From: CAVVYW01 sp963752605 | GTDB lineage: Bacteria > Actinomycetota > Thermoleophilia > Solirubrobacterales > 70-9 | Reading direction: 5' to 3' | NCBI GenBank assembly: GCA_963752605.1 | Contig: CAVVYW010000006.1 | Location: 868,001-932,000 of the forward strand | DNA length: 64,000 nt | Shown: positions 34,550 through 43,967 of the stretch, piece after piece | How positions within the stretch are numbered: position 1 is the stretch's first letter | Layout of the letters: the number at the start of each line of letters is the position of its first letter | Program-made: the position numbers and the translations under genes | The notes under the pieces: model-generated | What the model saw: only the letters and a program-made list of their open reading frames with translations | Databases searched by the model: none | What the model was told of the DNA's origin: nothing

Positions 34550-35819
34550 ATGCCGACCTACTATCACTCGACGGTCGACGCGCCGCCACGCTTCGCGCCG
34601 CTGGAGCGCCGCAGCGACGCCGACATCGTGATCGTCGGCGGCGGCTTCGCCGGGCTCGCGACCGCGTTCAGCCTCGTCGATCGCGGCGTGCGCGATTGCG
34701 TGCTGCTCGAAGCCGAAACCATCGGCCACGGCGCGTCGGGGCGCAACGGCGGCTTCGTCTCCGGCGGCTTCAGCCTCGACACGATGGAGCTCGTCAAGCA
34801 GCTCGGGCGCGACGAGGCGCGCCGGCTCTACCAGCTCACGCAGGAGGCCGTGAACCGCATTCGCACGCGCATCGACGAGCACCGCATCGATTGCGACACG
34901 GTCCACGGCGGCGCCTTGCTCGCGAACTGGTTCGCCGACGACGCGCCGCTGCTGCAGACGCAGCGCTTCATGCGCGAGACCTTCGACATCGACTGGCGCT
35001 GGATCGCGCGCGACGAGTTGCGCTCGCTGCTGCGCAGCGATCGTTATCACGCGGGGCTGTTCGAACAGAACGCCTTTCACTTCAACCCGCTGAAATACGC
35101 GCTCGGCGAAGCAGCGCGTGCTGCAGCAGCGCGGCGTTCGTGTGCACGAGCAAACGCGCGTGCGCGCGATCGTCGCCGACGGCTCGGGCTGGCGCGTCGA
35201 CGCAGGAGCCGGCGACGTGCGCTGCAAGCAGGTGGTCGTGAGCTGCGGTGCCTACCTCGGCACGCTGGTCGCGCCGCTCGCGCGCGCGGTGATGCCGATC
35301 GCGACCTACGTGATCGCGACCGAGCCGCTGCAAGAGCGCCTGCGCAGCGCGGTGCACACCGACGCCGCGGTCTACGACACCCGTTTCGCGTTCGACTACT
35401 ACAGGGCGTTGCCCGACACGCGGCTGCTATGGGGCAGCCGCATCTCGATCCGCGACCGCGCGCCGGACGAGGTCTCACGGCTGCTGTTGCGCGACCTGCT
35501 GCGCGTGTACCCGCAACTGCAAGGCATCGAGGTGACGCATGCGTGGAGCGGGCTGATGGGCTATGCGCGCCACAAGATGCCGCAGATCGGCCGCCTGCCG
35601 AACGGCCTGTGGTACGCGATGGGCTTCGGCGGCCATGGCGTCGCGCCGACCACGCTCGCCGGCGAAGTGCTGGCGCAGGCGCTCACCGGCGAAGCACCGA
35701 TCCCGCGCGGGCTCGCGTCGTACGGGCTCGCACCGACCTTCGGCGTGGTCGGCAAGCTCGCCGCGCAGGCGACCTACTGGTGGATGCAGGGGCGCGACGC
35801 GCTGCGCGAGCGGCACTGA
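34550..35819 (+). CDS. FAD-dependent amine oxidase (PuuB-like), one frameshift
   Basis: About 420-aa DAO-family flavoenzyme. The FAD dinucleotide site is IVIVGGGFAGLATAFSL (~residues 27-43), then LLEAETIGHGASGRNGGFVSG, typical of gamma-glutamylputrescine oxidases. The frame breaks near 35112; sequence resumes one frame over with QQRGVRVHEQTRVRAIVADG and continues to the stop at 35819 (ending RHKMPQIGRLPNG and MGFGGHGVAPTTLAGE). No protein is lost at the break, so an indel error is likely. Divergent from hss, consistent with polyamine turnover. Confidence 0.82.
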
Positions 35820-35852
35820 GCGCGCCGACGCGACGACGTGCCGGCCAGAGGC

Positions 35853-36290
35853 TCAGCGATCCCCGCTGATGTAATGCTCGAGCTGCTCGATGATGAATTT
35901 CTGCTCGGAGATGATGTCCTTCACCAGGTCGCCGATCGAGATCAGCCCGACGAGCTTGCCGTCTTCCATCACCGGCAGGTGGCGCAGCCGGTTCTCGGTC
36001 ATCAGCACCATGCAGTCCTCGTTGGTCTGGTCGCGCCGCACGTACATCACCTCGGGCGTCATGATGTCGCGCACCGGCGTCTCCTTCGACGAGCGCGACA
36101 GCAGGATCACTTTGCGCGCGTAGTCGCGCTCGGTGATGATCCCGACCACCTTGTCGCCGTCCATCACGAGCAGCGCGCCGACGCTCTTGTCGGCCATCAG
36201 CTTCAGCGCGTCGTACACCGACGCCGACGGCGCGACGGTGTACACGGTGGCGTCGGGTTTGGACTTCAGCAGTTCGGTCACGGTTCGCAT
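35853..36290 (-). CDS. tandem CBS-domain protein
   Basis: 145-aa protein made of two CBS domains (VYDALKLMADKSVGALLVMD; RLRHLPVMEDGKLVGLISIG), a Bateman module that binds adenine nucleotides. No catalytic domain is attached, so it is a free-standing energy or ligand sensor. ATG 36290 follows a GGGAG site. It ends 33 bases from the end of the amine oxidase gene and 12 bases follow the SagB-like gene on the same strand. Confidence 0.9.
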   Translation of the reverse strand: MRTVTELLKSKPDATVYTVAPSASVYDALKLMADKSVGALLVMDGDKVVGIITERDYARKVILLSRSSKETPVRDIMTPEVMYVRRDQTNEDCMVLMTENRLRHLPVMEDGKLVGLISIGDLVKDIISEQKFIIEQLEHYISGDR

Positions 36291-36301
36291 GGCGTCTCCC
36301 G

Positions 36302-37975
36302 TCAATGGTCGAGCCCGTAGGGCGGCAAGGTCGTCAGGCGCGGATCTTCCACCGGCCCGCCGACGGTGAAGTGATAGAGCGACTGGAAGGCAGCTTTGCG
36401 AAACCCGAGCACCTTGTGCACCGGGTCATCGAAAAAGCAGCCGATGCCTGTAGCCCCGACGCCACGCGCTTGCGCTTCGAGATACAGCACCTGCCCGATC
36501 ACGCCGGTCTCCCAGAAGAGCCTGCGATAGAACCACGGCCCGTGGCGTCGCAAGCTGGATTCGAACTCCGCGATCATCCCCAACGAAAACGCACTGTCGC
36601 CGGCGATATCTTGACCGCAACTGAGCTCGGCTGCCAAGCGTTTCAGATCGCCGGTTTCGAGCAGGAACAGCGGCAGCCCGCTCGGGCAGCCCGGCGGCGG
36701 CGTCCATCGGTATTCGGAGTACGTGGCGTGCTGCACAGCAGCGAGCCGCGCGGGATCGCGCACGAGCATGTACAGGCCGGGCGCCAGGCCGTCGACTCGA
36801 TGCACGAACAACGCGAGGTGAATCGCCGGCGCATGCGGCCAGGCGTCCCACGGCATCGGCCGCGTGCCCTGCTCTCGGCCCGCATGCGGCATCACGCGCT
36901 CGAGCATCGTGTAGAACACACCCGCGGTGATCGACGTCGTGCCGTCGAAGGCAAGCGCGCTGCGTCGCTCGAGGCTCACGCGCGCCGCGCTCGGACCGTC
37001 GCGCCGGCTCGGCACCGATGACGCGCAGCGCGTCAGCCCGACCGGCGGCTGCTGTGTCGCCGGCTTCCACGTGGCGGCTTCGACCTCGTCGATGAGCGGC
37101 CAGCAGCACGGGTCGTCGCGGCTGAGCCGATTGGCCCGGCCGTGCCAGGTCACCTGCCGCAGCAGCGTGGGGTCGAGCGCGAGCGACAGCGGTACCGCGC
37201 CGCGCTCCAGCAGCTCGGGCACGACGACCACGAGCGCGTCGGGATGCTCGCGCTCGGCGCCATCGAAGTCTGCGCTGCGATCGAGGCCGAGCAGCGCGGC
37301 CACCGTATCGTCGCTCGCGCCGTCGAGCACGAGCAAGCGCCAGCCGAGCATCTGCGCGGCAATGCGCAGCGCACCGATCGCGTGGCCGACGTCGTGTTGG
37401 CAATAGCGAAACGCACGCTCGCCGTACTTCCAGGTCTCACGCCAGTTCACCGAGCTAAAGCCGAGCAGGAACGCGCCGCGCGGAAAGGGCTGCATCAACG
37501 ACGCGAAGGCGACATGCGGCCAGCGCGCGCGCAGCTCGAGCGCATGCTCCTTCGCGGCGTAGTGGTACAGCGCCGGCCCGGCCGGCAAGCCGCCGACATC
37601 GCCGATCAGCGCATACGCTTCGGTCGGATGCAGGTTGCCGCTCGACGGATTGGCGCGCAACGCCCAGCGCGTGCCGCCCGCCTGCTTCCAGGCGGTGATC
37701 GCGAGCGAGCATTGCAGCCAGCGCGACAGGCTCGTGACCGACAGCGCGACGCTTGCGATCGCGGCGTCGCGATACAGCGCGTCGTAGCCGGGCGTGTCGT
37801 CGGCGCGCGGCAACGGCAACACGATCGGCTCGGCGCCCGCGTAACGCCGGAACGGATCGGGCTGGTTCGCCCAGTCCATGTAGCCGAGCGAGCGCGCGAA
37901 GCGATCGAAATGGTGCTTCGTCTGCTCGTGGTAACGCATCACCACGTCGAGCGCGTCGCGCGCGGGGTCGTGCAT
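36302..37975 (-). CDS. SagB/ThcOx-type dehydrogenase
   Basis: 557-aa FMN-dependent nitroreductase-fold protein of the SagB group, apparently with two nitroreductase-like halves. Visible features: RANPSSGNLHPTEAYAL in the first half, LERRSALAFDGTTSITAGVF starting the second, and GATGIGCFFDDPVHKVLG near the end. SagB enzymes oxidise azolines in peptide natural products, but no cyclodehydratase or precursor gene is seen here. It is divergent from nitrile hydratase genes (89 bases between starts). Confidence 0.82.
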   Translation of the reverse strand: MHDPARDALDVVMRYHEQTKHHFDRFARSLGYMDWANQPDPFRRYAGAEPIVLPLPRADDTPGYDALYRDAAIASVALSVTSLSRWLQCSLAITAWKQAGGTRWALRANPSSGNLHPTEAYALIGDVGGLPAGPALYHYAAKEHALELRARWPHVAFASLMQPFPRGAFLLGFSSVNWRETWKYGERAFRYCQHDVGHAIGALRIAAQMLGWRLLVLDGASDDTVAALLGLDRSADFDGAEREHPDALVVVVPELLERGAVPLSLALDPTLLRQVTWHGRANRLSRDDPCCWPLIDEVEAATWKPATQQPPVGLTRCASSVPSRRDGPSAARVSLERRSALAFDGTTSITAGVFYTMLERVMPHAGREQGTRPMPWDAWPHAPAIHLALFVHRVDGLAPGLYMLVRDPARLAAVQHATYSEYRWTPPPGCPSGLPLFLLETGDLKRLAAELSCGQDIAGDSAFSLGMIAEFESSLRRHGPWFYRRLFWETGVIGQVLYLEAQARGVGATGIGCFFDDPVHKVLGFRKAAFQSLYHFTVGGPVEDPRLTTLPPYGLDH

Positions 37976-38025
37976 GAATGCACTCTAGGCGTTGGCGGCG
38001 TGCTTGGAGTAGGGTTGCGCTTGGG

Positions 38026-38047
38026 CTTGCGTTCGGACTTGCGTTCG
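38026..38047. repeat. 12-base tandem duplication before nthA
   Basis: CTTGCGTTCG occurs at 38026-38035 and 38038-38047, a 12-base period, immediately upstream of the nitrile hydratase start in the divergent promoter region. It may be a protein site repeated on one helix face or simple slippage. Confidence 0.4.
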
Positions 38048-38064
38048 CACCACAGGCGCATCGA

Positions 38065-38673
38065 ATGGGCACCGACGATCGACACGATCACAGCGAGCTC
38101 GGCGAGATGGAGCTGCGCGTGCGCGCGCTCGAGACCGTGCTCGCCGAAAAGGGCTACATCGACCCGGCCGCGCTCGACGCGCTGATCGACACCTACCAGA
38201 CGCGCGTCGGCCCGCGCAACGGCGCCCGCGTCGTGGCCCGCGCGTGGGTCGACGCCGACTTCCGCGCCTGGCTGCTGCGCGACGCCACCGCCGCGATCGC
38301 GTCGATGGGCTACGGCGGCCGCCAGGGCGAGCACATGCGCGCGCTGGAAAACACGAACACGCTGCACCACCTGGTGGTGTGCACGCTGTGCAGTTGTTAT
38401 CCGTGGCCGGTGCTCGGCTTGCCGCCCACCTGGTACAAGAGCGCGCCGTACCGGTCTCGCGCGGTGAAGGATCCGCGCGGCGTGCTCGCCGACTTCGGCG
38501 TCGTGCTGCCGGACAGCACCGAGATCCGGGTGTGGGACTCGACCGCCGAGCTGCGTTATCTCGTCGTCCCGCAGCGCCCGGCCGGCACCGAGGGCCTCGA
38601 CGAGGAGGCGCTCGCCGCGCTCGTCACGCGCGACTCGATGATCGGCACCGGGCTCGCCCGTTCACCCCGATGA
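38065..38673 (+). CDS. nthA: cobalt-type nitrile hydratase alpha subunit
   Basis: 202-aa metal-binding subunit that hydrates nitriles to amides. The metal centre CTLCSC is at C106-C111 within VVCTLCSCYPWPVLGLPP; Thr in the second position marks the cobalt type. ATG 38065 gives the normal start; an open frame upstream to 37978 is not needed. Followed by nthB after 69 bases. Confidence 0.95.
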   Translation: MGTDDRHDHSELGEMELRVRALETVLAEKGYIDPAALDALIDTYQTRVGPRNGARVVARAWVDADFRAWLLRDATAAIASMGYGGRQGEHMRALENTNTLHHLVVCTLCSCYPWPVLGLPPTWYKSAPYRSRAVKDPRGVLADFGVVLPDSTEIRVWDSTAELRYLVVPQRPAGTEGLDEEALAALVTRDSMIGTGLARSPR

Positions 38674-38742
38674 GCGCCGCCGCATGAGCCGCCGGGCCGC
38701 TCCCAAGGCGAATACCGGAGCGCGCAGCGCGGAGGTTACCCA

Positions 38743-39399
38743 ATGAGCTACACGTCGCATGCCGACCTCGGCGGCGAGCCCGGCCACGGGCGCGTGACGC
38801 CGGAAGCCGAGGACGAACGCTTCCATGCCGCCTGGGAGGCACGCGCGCTGGCGTTGACGCTCGCGATGGGCGCCACCGGCGCGTGGAACATCGACATGAG
38901 CCGCGCCGCGCGCGAGACGGTGCCGAACTACCGCGCGCTCAGCTACTACGAGCTGTGGATCGCCGGGCTGCAGAAGCTGCTGCAGGAACGCGGACTGCTG
39001 CACGACGACGAGCTTGCGGCAGGCCGCGCGCTGCATGCGCCGCCGCCGCTGCCGCGCGTGCTCGCGGCCGCCGACGTCGCCGCCGTGCTCGCCAGGGGCG
39101 CGCCGACCGAGCGCGATGCCATCGCCCCCGCACGCTTCGTCGTCGGCCAGGCGGTGCGTGCCTACGCGGGGCCGGTCCCGCACCACACGCGGCTGCCGCA
39201 TTACGTGCGCGGCAAGCGCGGCGTCATCGAACGCGTGAACGGCGTGCACGTGTTCGCCGACGCGCATGCGCTCGGGATCGGCGAGCAGCCGCACTGGCTC
39301 TACACCGTCGTCTTCGACGCCGCCGAGCTGTGGGGCGATGCGACATCCGCGTCGCAGGTGTCGGTCGACGCCTGGGAACCGTACCTCACGGCCGCGTGA
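38743..39399 (+). CDS. nthB: nitrile hydratase beta subunit
   Basis: 218-aa beta subunit. Family features are an N-terminal helical part (FHAAWEARALALTLAMGATG, NIDMSRAARETVPNYRALSY) and the C-terminal SH3-like barrel (FVVGQAVRAYAGPVPHHTRL PHYVRGKRG in two parts) that contacts the alpha metal centre. The GGAGG ribosome site is close to ATG 38743. Its TGA overlaps the accessory gene ATG by one base. Confidence 0.93.
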   Translation: MSYTSHADLGGEPGHGRVTPEAEDERFHAAWEARALALTLAMGATGAWNIDMSRAARETVPNYRALSYYELWIAGLQKLLQERGLLHDDELAAGRALHAPPPLPRVLAAADVAAVLARGAPTERDAIAPARFVVGQAVRAYAGPVPHHTRLPHYVRGKRGVIERVNGVHVFADAHALGIGEQPHWLYTVVFDAAELWGDATSASQVSVDAWEPYLTAA

Positions 39400-39764
39400 T
39401 GCCCGACCTTTCGCAACTGACGCCACGCCCCGGCGACGATGACGGCCCCGTCTTTCGCGAGCCGTGGGAGGCGCATGCCTTCGCGATCGCGATCGCGTTG
39501 CACGAGCGCGGCGTGTTCACGTGGTCCGAATGGGCGCAGGCGCTCGCCGCGCAGATCAAGGCCGCGCAGGCCGAGGGCGACGCGGACCTGGGTGACACCT
39601 ACTACCGACATTGGCTGCGTGCGCTCGAAACACTCGTCGCGGCGAAGGGCGCAAGCTCGCCCGCCGAGATCGAGCGCTACCGCCGCGCGTGGGACCACGC
39701 CGCCGAGCGCACGCCGCACGGGCGATCGATCGAGCTGTTGCCGGACGACTTCCACGGCGACTGA
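39399..39764 (+). CDS. nitrile hydratase accessory protein
   Basis: 121-aa protein related to the N-terminal half of the beta subunit (VFREPWEAHAFAIAIALHER; GVFTWSEWAQALAAQIKAA; DTYYRHWLRALETLVAAKG). Such activators (P14K/NhlE-like) help insert cobalt into the alpha subunit. Start overlaps the nthB stop (TGATG). No amidase or cobalt permease gene follows. Confidence 0.9.
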   Translation: MPDLSQLTPRPGDDDGPVFREPWEAHAFAIAIALHERGVFTWSEWAQALAAQIKAAQAEGDADLGDTYYRHWLRALETLVAAKGASSPAEIERYRRAWDHAAERTPHGRSIELLPDDFHGD

Positions 39765-39885
39765 AGGCCCTGCGCGGGCACGCGCGTTCGGCATGCGCAC
39801 CGATCGCCCGATCGCGGCCAACCTTCCCCGATCGGGGCACCGTCGTGCAGCCCGTCGTCGTGGAGCCTGCCGCGCCGGCGACGCC

Positions 39886-40695
39886 CTAGCCCGGCTTGGG
39901 CGGTGCCTCCGGCAGCGCGCGATCGGCTCGCGCCGCCGCCTGCCGCGAGGCATTGCCCTCGCGCGCCCCGAACAGCATCTCGGTCATCCAGTTGACGAGC
40001 ACCGTCGTGTACGAGCGCTGGCCGGCCTCTTGCGACAGGCCATGGTCTGCTCCCTGGATCACGCGGTAGGTCAGCGAGCGCGACTGGATGAACGCTTCGC
40101 GGTAGCTCGTGATCACGGTCGGCGGGATGATCCCGTCGAGCTCCGATTCGACGATCAACACGTCGCCCTGATAGGCCGCGCATGCGCGCAGCGCGCGGTT
40201 GTCTTCGGCCGCGACGAAGCTGTTGCGGTACGCCTTCAGGTCATGCTCCTTGTGCAGTTGCAGCTTCGGCATCTCCCAGCCCGTGTCGATGTAGAGCGCC
40301 GGCGCGCGCAGCGCCAGCCACTGGAGCGGACGCAGCGAGGTGAGGATCGCCGCCAGATAGCCGCCATAGCTGCTGCCGACCACCGCGATCGCCGCCGGGT
40401 CGACCGAAGGATGCGCGGCCAGCACGTCGTACGCGGCGAGCACATCGCGCAGGTTGTTCTCGCGCGACACGGTTTCGTATTGCGGCCTGGTCTTCGCATG
40501 CCCGCTCAGATCGAAGGTGAGGCACACGCAGCCGAGCCCGGCGATCGCGCGCGCGCGTGCGAGGTATTGCTCCTGGCTGCCGCCCCACCCGTGCACGAAC
40601 AGCACGCCCGCGACGAGCTTGGCCGGCGTGACGAGCGTTCCCGCGATGTGCCCGTCGCCGACCGCGATGTCGATGATCTGGTCACGCGTGGTCAT
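39886..40695 (-). CDS. alpha/beta-hydrolase family protein
   Basis: 269-aa serine hydrolase. Oxyanion region VLFVHGWGGSQEQY, nucleophile elbow GSSYGG (~residues 108-113), acid in ESELDGIIPP and the catalytic histidine in IQGADHGLSQ are all in order. Substrate unknown; it resembles dienelactone-hydrolase/acyl esterase types. Its first 14 bases overlap the DUF3182 gene end, so both are probably one transcript. Convergent with the nitrile hydratase operon. Confidence 0.87.
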   Translation of the reverse strand: MTTRDQIIDIAVGDGHIAGTLVTPAKLVAGVLFVHGWGGSQEQYLARARAIAGLGCVCLTFDLSGHAKTRPQYETVSRENNLRDVLAAYDVLAAHPSVDPAAIAVVGSSYGGYLAAILTSLRPLQWLALRAPALYIDTGWEMPKLQLHKEHDLKAYRNSFVAAEDNRALRACAAYQGDVLIVESELDGIIPPTVITSYREAFIQSRSLTYRVIQGADHGLSQEAGQRSYTTVLVNWMTEMLFGAREGNASRQAAARADRALPEAPPKPG

Positions 40696-41824
40696 ACGGT
40701 TCCAGTTGCGTGTACTTGGTGATCATGCCGACGTGCTCGTCGACGCCGCTGAAGTACACGCGAGCGTCCGGCGGCACCGACGGGTTCGGTCCGTAGACCT
40801 CGGTGGTCGACGCGCGCACGACGTCGAGCGCAGCATCGGCGCGAAACACTTCGAGCGCGACCACCTCGGCGCAGCTCGCGCCGCCGACGCGCCACGACTG
40901 CTCGAGCACGCCGGAGCACCAGCGCTTCGTTGCGTCGAAGCCTTGCGCGATGTCGTAGTTGCAGCGCGATGCAAACAGGCCGGCAAACGACTGCATCGCC
41001 GCGTCGTGATACGCGCGTGCCTGCAGCACGCCGGTGCGGATCTGCGGTGTCGACGCGATCTGCAGCAGTGCGTCGAAATCGCCGCGCACGATCGTCAGCG
41101 TCGAGCCGCCGTAGACCTCGTCGCCGTGGTTGTTGCGCGTCAGACGCTGGCGGCCGATGTAGCTCACGCGCAGCCCGTCGACGCTCACCTGCCCGACGCT
41201 GAGCGTCGCCACCTCCGCCAGGTTGCGCTCGAGCACCAGCCCGTCGCGCCATTCGTCGTCGCGCACGCTGTCGATCTCGGCGCGCAGTTGCTGCGCATCG
41301 GCGACGACCGACTGGCCGAGCCCGCCGATGCCGCTGGCTTTCTTGACCCGCACCGGGCCGCCGCGCAGCAGTCGCGCCCCTGCTTCGCACGCGTCGGACG
41401 CCGCAAACGCGGAGTGGCCGCTCAGCACGACGTCGCGCACACGCTCGCCGAAGTCTGCGCTCCACCCTTCGGGCGCCTTCGCATCGGCAGCCACCAACGG
41501 ATGCGTGATCGTCTTCGTCGCGACGTATGCATGCGGCACGACGCCCCCGTACAAGTCCTGCTCACTCCCGATGCCCAGGCGCGCTGCAACATTGCCGGTG
41601 AGCGTGTCGCTCGGCACGAAATACAGACGCCCGTCACGCGCGGGCGCATGGTCGTATTCGCCGGCGAAGGCGCAGCCCTTGATGCGTGCCAGCGTCGTCG
41701 CCACGTCGGTGTGCATCGCGCTCTCGTGGCTGCGCCGGTGCGCTGCGTTGCCGCAAGGGTAGACGACGACCGCACAGTGCGCGGCGGCCGGCGCCAGCGC
41801 CTGCCACCGGCGGGGCTCGGGCAT
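40682..41824 (-). CDS. DUF3182-family protein
   Basis: 380-aa protein of the DUF3182 family, seen mostly in Burkholderiales and relatives and not characterised. It looks ATP-grasp-like: LYFVPSDTLTGNVAARLGIG, RGGPVRVKKASGIGGLGQSV (lysines plus a glycine-rich loop) and DGLVLERNLAEVATLSVGQV. ATG 41824 is chosen because GAGAGGG lies upstream with good spacing; another ATG is at 41833. It is co-transcribed with the hydrolase. Confidence 0.82.
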   Translation of the reverse strand: MPEPRRWQALAPAAAHCAVVVYPCGNAAHRRSHESAMHTDVATTLARIKGCAFAGEYDHAPARDGRLYFVPSDTLTGNVAARLGIGSEQDLYGGVVPHAYVATKTITHPLVAADAKAPEGWSADFGERVRDVVLSGHSAFAASDACEAGARLLRGGPVRVKKASGIGGLGQSVVADAQQLRAEIDSVRDDEWRDGLVLERNLAEVATLSVGQVSVDGLRVSYIGRQRLTRNNHGDEVYGGSTLTIVRGDFDALLQIASTPQIRTGVLQARAYHDAAMQSFAGLFASRCNYDIAQGFDATKRWCSGVLEQSWRVGGASCAEVVALEVFRADAALDVVRASTTEVYGPNPSVPPDARVYFSGVDEHVGMITKYTQLEPYDHA

Positions 41825-41907
41825 TGGGATCATCCCTCTCTTCAGGGCAAACGGCATGCCGATTGCTCAGCGCTATACAGTGCACGCCGTGGGCCAAGGA
41901 GAGCGCG

Positions 41908-42289
41908 ATGGACGGGAAATGCCGGGTGCTGATCCTCGACGACAACGTCGACGCCGCCGACTCGCTCGGCGAAGTGCTCGCCCTCAGCGGCCACGACGTA
42001 CACGTCTGTTATGACGCGGTCGAGGCGCTGCAGACCGCCGCCACGCTCAGGCCCGACGTCTGCATCCTCGACATCGGGCTGCCCGAGTTCGACGGCTTGC
42101 AGATCGCGCAGGCGATGCGCGCCATCGAAGGCCGCGAGCAGGTGCTGATCGCGCTGTCCGGCCGCGCGCTGCCCGACGATCCCGCGCGCAGCCGCCGCGC
42201 CGGCTTCGACTACTACCTGACGAAGCCGGCGAGTGTGGACGCCCTGCTCGCGCTGTTCCCGAGGTGCGACGAAGCCGCGCGCCGCTTGA
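41908..42289 (+). CDS. single-domain response regulator (receiver), 3' end uncertain
   Basis: CheY-like receiver of about 125 aa with acidic pair D11-D12, phospho-acceptor D55 (CILDIGLPEFDGL), S84 and K106 (YLTKPAS). No output domain. In the frame as read there is no stop after the domain: it stays open across gshA to 44007, which is not believable. A TGA one frame over at 42287-42289 suggests a one-base indel near 42280. Cognate kinase not present. Confidence 0.75.
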
Positions 42290-42409
42290 GGCGCGGCGGA
42301 CGGCGAATCAGGGGTATACCCAGGGCTGCCGGCACGGCAGCGGGCCCACGGCGGCACGATTCGCGCGCCTCTGCTACCTTTCGGCTCACACGACGGAAGG
42401 GGACGCTGC

Positions 42410-43936
42410 ATGAGCGGTTTGCGCGAGCGCTTGCTTGCGTTGGCGCCCGAGGTGCTGAGGGGCATCCGGCGCGGCATCGAGAAGGAGAGCCTGCGCGCGC
42501 AGCCCGACGGATCGCTGGCGCTGACGCCGCATCCGGCGCCGCTCGGCTCGGCGCTCACGCACCCGCATGTCACGACCGACTTCAGCGAATCGCAGCTCGA
42601 GCTCATCACCGGCGTGCACGCCGACCCGCACAGCTGCATCGACGAGCTGACGCAGATCCATCAGGTCGTCTATCGCGTGCTGCGCGAGCTGGGCGACGAG
42701 TTGTTGTGGGTGGGCAGCATGCCGTGCAACCTGCCGGCCGACGAAACCATCCCGATCGGCCGCTACGGCGCATCGAACGTCGGCCGCGCGAAGAGCGTGT
42801 ACCGCGTGGGGCTCGCGCACCGCTACGGGCGGCGCATGCAGACGATCTCGGGCATCCACTACAACTGGTCGATGCCCGGCATCGACAACGACGGCTACTT
42901 CGGGCTGATCCGCAATTTCCGCCGCCATTCGTTCCTGTTGCTGTACCTGTACGGCGCATCGCCCGCGGTGTGCTCGAGCTTCGTCGCGGGGCGCCGGCAC
43001 GAGCTGCAGGCGCTGAACGGCCACACGATGTTCCTGCCGCACGCCACGTCGCTGCGCATGGGGCGGCTCGGCTACCAGAGCGACGCGCAGGCGCGGCTCG
43101 CCGTGAGCTACAACGACCTGGACAGCTACGCGGCATCGCTGCAGGACGCACTCACGCACCCCTACCCGCCGTACGAGCTGATCGGCGTGCGCAATCCCGG
43201 CGGCGAATACAACCAGCTCGCGACGACGCTGCTGCAGATCGAGAACGAGTTCTACGGCACGATCCGCCCGAAGCGCGTGATCTTCCCGGGCGAGCGCCCG
43301 CTGCATGCGTTGCGCGACCGCGGCGTCGAATACGTCGAGGTGCGCTGCATGGACCTCGATCCGTTCCAGCCGGTGGGCATCGGCGCGCAGACGATGCGTT
43401 TTCTGGACGTGTTCCTGCTGCATTGCCTGCTCAGCGACAGCCCGCCCGACACGCCGGAAGAGATCGGGGCACTCGCGCGCAACCAGAACCGCGCGGCGAT
43501 GCGCGGGCGCGAGCCGGGCCTCACGCTGGAACGCGGCGGCGACGAGGTGACACTGCACGACTGGGCGGGGCAATTGCTCGACGAATGCGCGCCGATCGCG
43601 GCGGCGCTCGATGCGGCGCACGGCAGCGACGAGCACCGCGCTGCGCTGCGCGCCGCGCGCAGCGCGCTCGCCGATGCGCCGGCCTTGCCTTCGGCGCGTG
43701 TGCTGGAGACGATGACGACGCAATACGACGCGTCGTACGTGCGCTTCGTGCGCGAGCTCAGCGAGCGTACGCGCGCCACGTTGCTCGAACTGCCGCTGGC
43801 GGCCGACGTGCAGGCGCGCTTGGCGCGCCTGGCGCGGCAGTCGATCGAAGAGCAGAAGGCGATCGAAGCCGCCGATACCGTGCCGTTCGAGGTTTACCGC
43901 AAGCACTACCTGTCGACCGAGCGGCTCGGGCTTTGA
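42410..43936 (+). CDS. gshA: glutamate-cysteine ligase
   Basis: 508-aa proteobacterial type 1 enzyme, first step of glutathione synthesis (ATP-dependent joining of glutamate gamma-carboxyl and cysteine). Signature segments: RRGIEKESLRAQPDG, TDFSESQLELITG, MQTISGIHYNWS and EYVEVRCMDLDPFQPVG. ATG 42410 is preceded by GGAAGGGGA. The isochorismatase-fold gene follows after 31 bases. Confidence 0.96.
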   Translation: MSGLRERLLALAPEVLRGIRRGIEKESLRAQPDGSLALTPHPAPLGSALTHPHVTTDFSESQLELITGVHADPHSCIDELTQIHQVVYRVLRELGDELLWVGSMPCNLPADETIPIGRYGASNVGRAKSVYRVGLAHRYGRRMQTISGIHYNWSMPGIDNDGYFGLIRNFRRHSFLLLYLYGASPAVCSSFVAGRRHELQALNGHTMFLPHATSLRMGRLGYQSDAQARLAVSYNDLDSYAASLQDALTHPYPPYELIGVRNPGGEYNQLATTLLQIENEFYGTIRPKRVIFPGERPLHALRDRGVEYVEVRCMDLDPFQPVGIGAQTMRFLDVFLLHCLLSDSPPDTPEEIGALARNQNRAAMRGREPGLTLERGGDEVTLHDWAGQLLDECAPIAAALDAAHGSDEHRAALRAARSALADAPALPSARVLETMTTQYDASYVRFVRELSERTRATLLELPLAADVQARLARLARQSIEEQKAIEAADTVPFEVYRKHYLSTERLGL

Positions 43937-43967
43937 TGCCGAGCACCCTGCACGAGGAGTCGGTTCA

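Noticed and set aside
36302..37975. A thiazole/oxazole-modified peptide (TOMM) gene cluster
   Set aside because: No YcaO cyclodehydratase, leader peptide or export gene is present; the nitrile hydratase alpha is a full enzyme with an intact CTLCSC site.
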